A stretch of 10,503 nt of DNA. Source: Actinomycetes bacterium. GTDB lineage: Bacteria; Actinomycetota; Acidimicrobiia; Acidimicrobiales; Palsa-688. Location: the NCBI GenBank assembly GCA_021808425.1, contig JAKBBS010000117.1, forward strand, positions 1 to 10,503, given 5' to 3'. A program made the position numbers and the translations under genes. Shown here piece after piece: positions 6,018-10,503 of the stretch (position 1 is its first letter; each line of letters opens with the position of its first letter). The notes beneath the pieces are model-generated. The model had not been told where the DNA came from, did not search any database, and saw only the letters and a program-made list of their open reading frames with translations.

Positions 6018-7223
6018 TTAGCCGCCCGGGCGCGTCGCGGTCGCAGCGGGCGTCGTTGTCGATGTGGCACCCTTCGAGGTCGAAGTCGGAACGGTCGTCG
6101 TTGTAGGCGGGGGCGGGGCAGGCATCTCGAAGACGATCGACGAGGTCGCTGATTTGACCGTCGGGACGGGACCAGTACCGCTTCCCGTGCTTGCGTTGGA
6201 CCCCGACGTCGTGGTCGTGGGGCTGGTTGCGCTCGTCGAGGCTGTAACAGTGAGAGTGAGAGTGACAGGCGTGCCGAACGGCGGGTTCAGCGGCCCCAAG
6301 CGGTTAATGGTGTAGGCCTGGCCGACGGCCAGGCTGACGAAATCCCTGACCGTAGACGAGCCACGACCCGCCGGCGAAATCGTAGCGGTGACCGTCACAT
6401 GGGATGCCGGCTGATTCCCGGTGTTCGCCACTACGACGTTCACGCTGATCGAGGAGGCGTCCGGCAAGGCCAATGTCGAGCCTTTGGTGGTAAGCGGGGC
6501 AGGGTTCGTCGACAGCGAAAAAATGTTGAACTGGTAGAGCGGGCTCGTCGAAGCAGCGCTTTGAAGTGACGTCAGGAACACCTGAGCGGGTTGCGACTGG
6601 TACGGCGCCGTGTCGCCGCCCCACACCGACGCAGGCATTCTTACTCCTGCCGATGCGGGGAAAGTCGAGCGGAACAGTGAGTAGGCCTGATCCCCGACGC
6701 CGATATCGGACGCTGCCTGGGCTAGCAACGGCGCCTCGACGGAAGGAGACGATGCGGTCGAATCAGCGGGATTCCCCTGGCTCGAAGGGCCGGCGGCCGC
6801 CCCTAGCGTCGCGAGCAGGACTTTCTCGACTGTAGAAGCGGCTTGGCTACGCGCCAGGAGGCTCGCCTCCAGCAGGCCGGCGGAGCCAACCAAACTGTTC
6901 GGGGGACTGAGCTTGCTCAACGTCGCATACTCGGCCGCCGACTTGGTGGCGACGCTCTCGACGGTAGACGCTATCGAAGGGCCGCTTCTCGACAGGCCGC
7001 CTGACCAGATGGAAGCCAGCACCTCGCCGTTGCCGGTCGAGGCGGATATGACGGGCAGTACCTGGTCGACCCACGCTCCGGTAGCCAGTTGGCGGGCCGG
7101 GGCGGTCGATCTCGACTTGAGAGAAGCGTCGATCAGCAGGATCAGAACCGTGGCGACCACGCCTATGGTGATCCAACGAAACCCTGTGCCTCGGCGCCGG
7201 GAAGGTAGACCGGCCAGCGTCAT
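6018..7223 (-). CDS. Membrane-anchored extracytoplasmic protein with a CARDB-like domain and Thr/Ser/Pro tail (401 aa)
   Basis: I do not recognise a named family for the whole protein. An Arg-rich start (residues 9-16) is followed by one transmembrane segment (~17-33), so it is probably a type II membrane protein facing outward. Residues 40-240 are Ala/Ser-rich and helical in appearance. Residues ~258-328 (VNVVVANTGNQPASHVTVTATI, later VTLTLTVTAS) look like a beta-sandwich of the CARDB/APHP adhesion or invasion-associated type. The C-terminal ~75 residues are low-complexity Thr/Ser/Pro/Gly (with PAPPPPTTTT), resembling a wall-spanning or glycosylated stalk. The frame is open upstream, but the charged-then-hydrophobic start fixes ATG 7223. 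It converges on the NlpC/P60 hydrolase, 57 bases apart, and is divergent from the aldo/keto reductase. A cell-envelope role is inference only. Confidence 0.75.
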   Translation of the reverse strand: MTLAGLPSRRRGTGFRWITIGVVATVLILLIDASLKSRSTAPARQLATGAWVDQVLPVISASTGNGEVLASIWSGGLSRSGPSIASTVESVATKSAAEYATLSKLSPPNSLVGSAGLLEASLLARSQAASTVEKVLLATLGAAAGPSSQGNPADSTASSPSVEAPLLAQAASDIGVGDQAYSLFRSTFPASAGVRMPASVWGGDTAPYQSQPAQVFLTSLQSAASTSPLYQFNIFSLSTNPAPLTTKGSTLALPDASSISVNVVVANTGNQPASHVTVTATISPAGRGSSTVRDFVSLAVGQAYTINRLGPLNPPFGTPVTLTLTVTASTSATSPTTTTSGSNASTGSGTGPVPTVKSATSSIVFEMPAPPPPTTTTVPTSTSKGATSTTTPAATATRPGG

Positions 7224-7231
7224 ATCCGCCC

Positions 7232-7239
7232 TACGATAC
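7232..7239. promoter_or_regulatory. Back-to-back -10 elements in the 21-base divergent spacer
   Basis: The plus strand reads TACGAT (7232-7237), ending seven bases before the reductase ATG at 7245. The minus strand reads TATCGT (7239-7234), ending ten bases before the ATG at 7223. The two -10 hexamers overlap almost completely. The plus-strand spacing predicts a leaderless mRNA; the minus-strand one predicts a leader of only a few bases. Any -35 elements must lie inside the opposite coding sequence. Confidence 0.5.
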
Positions 7240-7244
7240 CTGCC

Positions 7245-8174
7245 ATGAGATACCGTCAGCTCGGCAGCTCCGGCCTCACCGTCTCCGCGGTCGGTCTGGG
7301 ATGCAACAACTTCGGGGGGTCCTTCGGCGCGAAGCTCCGTCTCGACGAGACGAAAGCAGTGGTCAACGCCGCCATCGACTGCGGGATCACGCTTCTCGAT
7401 ACCGCCAACACCTACGGCGACAAAGGCGGGAGCGAGAGCCTGCTCGGCGAAGCCTTGGCCGGACACCGCGACGAGGTCGTGCTCGCCACCAAGTTCGGCT
7501 CCGACATGGGAGAGGGTCCCGGCATCGCCCGGGCGTCGCGATGGTATGTCCGACGGGCCGTCGAGGACAGCTTGAGGCGTCTCCGCACGGACCGCATCGA
7601 CCTGTACCAACTGCACCGCCCCGACGGGATAACGCCGATCGAAGAGACTCTCGCCGCACTCGACGAGCTCGTTCGGGAAGGGAAGGTCCTCTACGTCGGC
7701 TCCTCGAATTTCGCTGCCTGGCAGGTAACCGAAGCCGAGTGGGTCGCCCGGCGCGACCGCCGGAGTCGTTTCGTGTCAGCCCAGAACCACTACAGCCTGC
7801 TCGAACGGTCCGCGGAGCGCGAGCTCCTGCCGGCGTGCGAGCAAGCGGGTGTAGGGATGTTGCCATTTTTTCCTCTCGCGAACGGCCTGCTCACCGGCAA
7901 GTACCGCCGTGACCAGCAGCGGCCCAGCGGGACGCGAATGGACGGCAGGGACATCACCGCGAGCCAGTGGGACAGGATCGAATCCCTCGCCGACTTCGCA
8001 GAGAAGCGCAGCCATAGCCTGCTCGAACTTGCTTTCGCCGGGCTTCTCGCGTCGCCGGTGGTTTCGTCGGTTATTGCTGGGGCGACGAGCCCCGAGCAGG
8101 TCAGGTCGAACTCGGTCGCCGGCGACTGGCAACTCAGCCCGGGGGACGTGGAGGCGCTCCGGGCGCTTCGCTAA
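7245..8174 (+). CDS. Aldo/keto reductase (309 aa)
   Basis: A cytoplasmic NADPH-dependent (beta/alpha)8-barrel oxidoreductase acting on carbonyl substrates; the particular substrate cannot be told. The start MRYRQLGSSGLTVSAVGLGC is the standard opening of the YajO/GSP69/Tas-like branch. The catalytic tetrad is visible as D52 and Y57 (LLDTANTYG), K83 (ATKFG) and H124 (YQLHRPD). The family's YVGSSNFAAWQ (150-160) and the C-terminal cofactor-phosphate region SVIAGATSPEQVRSN (275-289) are also present. The length is typical. There is no ribosome binding site before ATG 7245, but a TACGAT hexamer lies seven bases upstream, suggesting a leaderless mRNA. It is divergent from the envelope protein gene and convergent with the HAD phosphatase, from which it is separated only by the G-rich repeat array. 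Confidence 0.95.
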   Translation: MRYRQLGSSGLTVSAVGLGCNNFGGSFGAKLRLDETKAVVNAAIDCGITLLDTANTYGDKGGSESLLGEALAGHRDEVVLATKFGSDMGEGPGIARASRWYVRRAVEDSLRRLRTDRIDLYQLHRPDGITPIEETLAALDELVREGKVLYVGSSNFAAWQVTEAEWVARRDRRSRFVSAQNHYSLLERSAERELLPACEQAGVGMLPFFPLANGLLTGKYRRDQQRPSGTRMDGRDITASQWDRIESLADFAEKRSHSLLELAFAGLLASPVVSSVIAGATSPEQVRSNSVAGDWQLSPGDVEALRALR

Positions 8175-8186
8175 TCGCTTGAGCTC

Positions 8187-8241
8187 GGGGTCGCGGGTCG
8201 CGGGTCGCGGGTCGCGGGTCGCGGGTCGCGGGTCGCGGGTC
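8187..8241 (+). repeat. Tandem heptanucleotide array, seven copies of TCGCGGG
   Basis: Seven perfect copies of TCGCGGG occupy 8191-8239, preceded by GGGG (8187-8190) and followed by TCC. The array nearly fills the 67-base gap between the stop codons of the convergent reductase and HAD genes. On the plus strand it presents eight G-tracts of at least three bases separated by TCGC, a canonical G3N4 quadruplex pattern. No hairpin with a T-run terminator is visible there. The unit is not a multiple of three, so copy-number change would shift a frame if it were inside a gene. Confidence 0.95.
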
Positions 8242-8949
8242 CTAGAGGTCGCCGGTGAGGAGCTTCACGACGGTGTCGGTGTCGGAGAGGTCCGCCATCG
8301 TCGCGTCGGCTCCGAGGGACTCGAGCTCTCCGAACGTGTAGCCGCCCGTGGCTACGAGGAGGCAGCGCACGCCCGCAGCTTGAGCGCAGGCGAGGTCTCG
8401 AGGTGTGTCGCCCACCACCCATACGTCGAAGCCGTCGAGGGTGACGTCGTTGCGGTCGCGGAGCCGACCGAGGGCGACGGGCACCAGGCAGTTACGGTCG
8501 TGGTGGTCGCTTCCGTAGGCGCCGACCTCGAAGTCGAGCCAGCCGGCCAAGCCGAAGGCGTCCATCTTGCGTTTGGCGTTGCGTACCACGTTTCCTGTGA
8601 GAAGGCTGACGATCACCCGATCGTCTTCGGAGAGGCGCTGCAGCAGCTCGCTGACACCCGGGAGGGCTGCGCCTCCCGCTCGAAGCTCGCCTCCGCGGTC
8701 GGCCTCGGCGAGAGCCTCCGCGAGCGCATCGAGCAACGCGGCGATAAGTTGATCGGTCCTTGCAACTCCGAGGGATTCGAGGTACTCGCCTACAATCAGG
8801 TGATCCGTCTTTCCGGCCATGTGGGGGCGCTCCGTGACCGTTACCCCGAGAACAGAAGCGACGGCCCTGTCAAACGATGCTGGGCCGGCCTCCCCCGCCC
8901 GGACGAGCGTTCCGTCCACGTCGAATAGGACGAATCTGCGCACAACCAC
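8242..8949 (-). CDS. HAD-superfamily phosphatase, phosphoglycolate-phosphatase-like (235 aa)
   Basis: A cytoplasmic HAD hydrolase, probably dephosphorylating a small phosphorylated metabolite. Motif I is LFDVDGTLV (8-16; nucleophile D10, acid/base D12). A helical cap (~20-95) places it in the Gph/PgmB-like subfamily. Motif II is SLLTGN (T118), motif III is a Lys in NAKRKM (K126 or K128), and motif IV is WVVGDTPRDL (D181, D185). The next segment, AQAAGVRCLLVATGGY, also fits the Gph-like group. The start is GTG 8949 or, two codons later, GTG 8943; I chose the first because a TACAAT hexamer five bases upstream predicts a leaderless or nearly leaderless transcript. The stop codon lies three bases from the last heptanucleotide copy. 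The true substrate is unknown. Confidence 0.9.
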   Translation of the reverse strand: MVVRRFVLFDVDGTLVRAGEAGPASFDRAVASVLGVTVTERPHMAGKTDHLIVGEYLESLGVARTDQLIAALLDALAEALAEADRGGELRAGGAALPGVSELLQRLSEDDRVIVSLLTGNVVRNAKRKMDAFGLAGWLDFEVGAYGSDHHDRNCLVPVALGRLRDRNDVTLDGFDVWVVGDTPRDLACAQAAGVRCLLVATGGYTFGELESLGADATMADLSDTDTVVKLLTGDL

Positions 8950-8954
8950 GCCGA

Positions 8955-8960
8955 ATTGTA
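8955..8960 (-). promoter_or_regulatory. -10 hexamer (TACAAT) for the HAD phosphatase gene
   Basis: TACAAT matches the consensus at five of six positions and ends five bases before the GTG at 8949. TTTCAA (8978-8983) lies 17 bases further upstream as a weak -35. The geometry predicts a start at or within two bases of the GTG. Confidence 0.55.
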
Positions 8961-9026
8961 GCTGGCCACCAGCAAGGTTGAAACAGCATGCCTCCGAAAC
9001 CGAGACCGTTGCAGCCAGATGACCGC

Positions 9027-9482
9027 TTATGGAGGAGGAACCAGGCTCTCGTCAAGCACCGCGGCATAGGAGCCGTTGCCCATCAGTGACCCGGCCGGCA
9101 CCCGACGGGCGCCGATAAGCAGCTCCTCGAGCATACCGCTGCCAGGGTCAAAGGTAACGTCGTCGATTTTGCCAAGCTCGTAGCCGAGATTTGTAAGAAC
9201 GCGTTTGCCCACAAGGTCGAGATTCCCCTCAAGCGCGGCACGCTCGTGTTCGTCGACCGGCGATCGGAGTGACTTCTCCTCGACAACCATGACTGCGTCA
9301 GGACCGAACCCGCTCAACTGGTCCCAGTCGACCAAACGGGCCTTCTTGCCTCTACCAACTGCGACCGCCACCACCCGACGTTGAGCGGCGTCCACCAGCA
9401 GATGACCGACGAAACCGACCTCCGTCGCGCTCTCCCTGCTCATCACTTTACGGCCACTCGAAGCCCGGAACGATTCGCTCAC
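9027..9482 (-). CDS. PRC-barrel domain protein, second of the pair (151 aa)
   Basis: A cytoplasmic protein made of two PRC-barrel-like modules, small beta-barrels shared with photosynthetic reaction-centre H subunits and the RNA-processing protein RimM. Module one (~8-68) contains VGFVGHLLVDAAQRRVVAVAV; module two (~88-146) contains LVGKRVLTNLGYELGKIDDVTFD and GMLEELLIG, the usual 'G x x LG x V x D' pattern. The start is the GTG at 9482, which overlaps the TGA of the upstream PRC gene (GTGA), with GGGG a few bases before, so translation is probably coupled. It is the last gene of a three-gene operon. PRC proteins are implicated in protein-protein contacts, RNA processing or metal transport (beside MgtE-like genes), but no such partner is seen, so the role is unknown. 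Confidence 0.8.
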   Translation of the reverse strand: MSESFRASSGRKVMSRESATEVGFVGHLLVDAAQRRVVAVAVGRGKKARLVDWDQLSGFGPDAVMVVEEKSLRSPVDEHERAALEGNLDLVGKRVLTNLGYELGKIDDVTFDPGSGMLEELLIGARRVPAGSLMGNGSYAAVLDESLVPPP

Positions 9483-10036
9483 TGCAGCCCCACACGGGCT
9501 CGAAACTCGTCGACCGCTGCTCCGAGCCCGACGAGATCATCTTCGACGAACTCCTCAGTGATATTCGAGACAACCAGGGCGGCCCCAGAAACGGACAATT
9601 GTGCCGGCAGCGGAATGTAGCCGCTTCCGCCTCCAGGCTTTTGGATCTGATAGCCAACCACCTCGCCGCTGCCGCCGACCAGCAAAACCAAATCGGTGAC
9701 CTTGCCCAGACTCGTCCCTCCCTCAGTGAGAACGTCGTCGCCAAGCACATTGCGCTGAGCGGCGGGTGTCCCGACTTCGTCAGGGGCCTCACTAGCCTCA
9801 ACGAGACTGGACTCGTCGAGCACCATGACAGCGTCTTGGCCGACCGCGTGGATGGACTCGGCAGGAAGGACTTCGGGGTGCCTCCCGCCGAGAAAGCCTC
9901 GCCTGTTGAGCGTTACCCCGACAAGGCGACCGGCCTTTGGGCTGTAGATCACATCACGCACCTCGGCAATGTCCTCGCCCCCGACCGTAACCACCGGAAG
10001 TCCGCGAATCTGTGACGCGGTCATCAACAGCCTCAT
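9479..10036 (-). CDS. PRC-barrel domain protein, first of the pair (185 aa)
   Basis: Two PRC-barrel modules again. The first (~6-78) has SQIRGLPVVTVGGEDIAEVRD, then SPKAGRLVGVTLNRRGFLGG, and AVGQDAVMVLDESSL. The second (~95-160) has RNVLGDDVLTEGGTSLGKVTD, then GEVVGYQIQKPGGGSGYIPLP. No signal peptide or membrane segment is visible, so it is likely cytoplasmic, perhaps held at the membrane by the small upstream peptide. ATG 10036 has AGGGGTGA three bases upstream, a strong ribosome site located inside the end of the preceding 40-codon gene, and it overlaps that gene's stop codon (ATGA). A second ATG four codons later is possible. Similarity to the next protein suggests duplication within the operon. 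Function is not known. Confidence 0.85.
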   Translation of the reverse strand: MRLLMTASQIRGLPVVTVGGEDIAEVRDVIYSPKAGRLVGVTLNRRGFLGGRHPEVLPAESIHAVGQDAVMVLDESSLVEASEAPDEVGTPAAQRNVLGDDVLTEGGTSLGKVTDLVLLVGGSGEVVGYQIQKPGGGSGYIPLPAQLSVSGAALVVSNITEEFVEDDLVGLGAAVDEFRARVGLQ

Positions 10037-10155
10037 CGCTCACCCCTAGTAGCTATGACGCCTCCTCCCCGCCGCCGCCTTCGAATTATTACAAACACCA
10101 GTAACGCGATGGCGACAACGACGATCGCCAATATAAGCCAGCCGATCGCACTCAT
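10033..10155 (-). CDS. Small single-pass membrane peptide heading the PRC-barrel operon (40 aa)
   Basis: ATG 10155 opens a 40-codon frame reading MSAIGWLILAIVVVVAIALL then VFVIIRRRRRGGGVIATRGER. One hydrophobic helix (~5-24) is followed by five consecutive arginines, giving a clear outside-to-inside (N-out, C-in) anchor with a basic cytoplasmic tail. The stop TGA overlaps the ATG of the first PRC-barrel gene and its last codons contain that gene's ribosome site, which is good evidence that it is a real translated gene. GAGGA sits only two to three bases before its own ATG, and a TAAAGT hexamer ends eight bases upstream, so a leaderless or very short leader is likely. It matches no family I can name. 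It could anchor or position the PRC proteins at the membrane; that is inference from operon structure. Confidence 0.7.
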   Translation of the reverse strand: MSAIGWLILAIVVVAIALLVFVIIRRRRRGGGVIATRGER

Positions 10156-10163
10156 GTCCTCGA

Positions 10164-10169
10164 ACTTTA
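10164..10169 (-). promoter_or_regulatory. Possible -10 hexamer (TAAAGT) of the membrane-peptide/PRC operon
   Basis: TAAAGT on the minus strand ends eight bases before ATG 10155, a spacing giving a leader of one or two bases at most. No good -35 is visible at 16-18 bases. Confidence 0.4.
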
Positions 10170-10319
10170 TCCCCTTGACATCTACGTGTTGGACCTAGGT
10201 GACCGCTTTCTTGAATCATTCCTCGAACCCTTCGACACGACGAAGCACACCTCGGCAGCCCGTCATTGGGGACGGTCGTCGCACCATTTCAAAGGCACCG
10301 GACGCACCTTGGCATGGTG

Positions 10320-10325
10320 CATACT
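10320..10325 (+). promoter_or_regulatory. Possible -10 hexamer (CATACT) of pgi
   Basis: CATACT matches TATAAT at four positions and ends six bases before the pgi ATG, again the geometry of a leaderless mRNA. There is no ribosome binding site before the ATG. No clear -35 is seen. Confidence 0.4.
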
Positions 10326-10331
10326 TCGATC

Positions 10332-10503
10332 ATGCAGATATCACCGGTTCGCATCTCCGAGACCCCCGAATGGCACGCCGTGAAGGCGCACAGTGCCGTG
10401 ATGGCCGACGTGCACCTGCGCGACCTCTTCGCCTCGGACCCGACCCGTGGGCGAACGATGACCCTCGACGGCGCCGACCTGCACCTCGACTACTCCAAGA
10501 ACC
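10332..10503 (+). CDS. pgi: Glucose-6-phosphate isomerase (N-terminal 57 residues; runs off right edge)
   Basis: The enzyme interconverts glucose-6-phosphate and fructose-6-phosphate in glycolysis and gluconeogenesis. The visible part reads MQISPVRISETPEWHAVKAH, then LRDLFASDPTRGRTMTLDGADLHLDYSKN in continuous frame. The W-x-A-x-x-x-H spacing, LRDLF..DP.R and the terminal D-L-x-x-D-Y-S-K-N are hallmark N-terminal features of bacterial Pgi. None of the catalytic residues lies in the visible part. The ORF begins too near the edge to be closed, so intactness cannot be judged. It is divergent from the PRC-barrel operon with 176 bases between the starts, and that spacer holds no other gene I can support. 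Confidence 0.9.
   Translation, partial: MQISPVRISETPEWHAVKAHSAVMADVHLRDLFASDPTRGRTMTLDGADLHLDYSKN

Noticed and set aside
8187..8241. CRISPR-like array
   Set aside because: Units are seven-base perfect tandem repeats with no spacers and no cas genes nearby.
7909..8928. 339-codon plus-strand frame spanning the reductase end, repeat array and HAD gene
   Set aside because: It crosses the heptanucleotide array (reading SRVAGRG repeats) and overlaps two well-supported genes in wrong frames.
10175..10201. Plus-strand TTGACA with TAGGTG as a promoter for pgi
   Set aside because: The spacer is only 15 bases and the site is over 130 bases from the pgi start, while a -10-like hexamer with leaderless spacing lies directly before pgi.

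Overview
This is a high-GC bacterial window that most resembles an actinomycete. The support is GTG starts, dense short intergenic gaps, SigA-type -10 hexamers placed for leaderless mRNAs, LysM/NlpC-P60 wall hydrolase architecture, and a DUF457-like family familiar from Actinomycetota. Membership in Acidimicrobiia or a related class is only a guess. No rRNA, CRISPR array, toxin-antitoxin pair or recognisable defence system is visible.

Layout. (1) Bases 1-1477 are the end of an integrative element abutting a tRNA-Arg(ACG) gene: a tyrosine integrase (minus strand, running off the left edge), an AlpA/excisionase-like DNA-binding protein coupled to it by an ATGA overlap, and the tRNA, whose 3' end is the presumed attachment site. 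(2) Bases 1478-1678 hold the tRNA upstream region and no gene I can support. (3) Bases 1679-2743 hold a TetR-family regulator and a divergent DUF3237 gene that is broken by an apparent one-base deletion; their start codons overlap. (4) Bases 2774-4298 hold a small DUF457-like membrane protein divergent from galE. (5) Bases 4299-5960 hold a promoter, a foldable 5' leader and a membrane-anchored two-LysM NlpC/P60 hydrolase. (6) Bases 6018-8174 hold a membrane-anchored Thr/Ser/Pro-tailed extracytoplasmic protein divergent from an aldo/keto reductase, with only 21 bases between their starts. (7) Bases 8187-8241 are a G-rich heptanucleotide array filling the gap between the convergent reductase and a HAD phosphatase. 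(8) Bases 9027-10155 are a three-gene, translationally coupled operon: a 40-residue membrane peptide too short for ordinary ORF calling, then two PRC-barrel proteins. (9) At 10332 the start of glucose-6-phosphate isomerase (pgi) runs off the right edge.

Together, the region right of the tRNA looks like chromosomal housekeeping: sugar-nucleotide and central carbon metabolism (galE, pgi), cell wall remodelling (the hydrolase), an oxidoreductase, a phosphatase and PRC-barrel proteins. The region left of the tRNA is acquired DNA. The observations most worth following up are the NlpC/P60 leader with two mutually exclusive helices, the frameshifted DUF3237 gene, the G3N4 repeat array, the repeated leaderless promoter pattern, and the small-peptide/PRC operon. 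No clear new multi-gene system is apparent.
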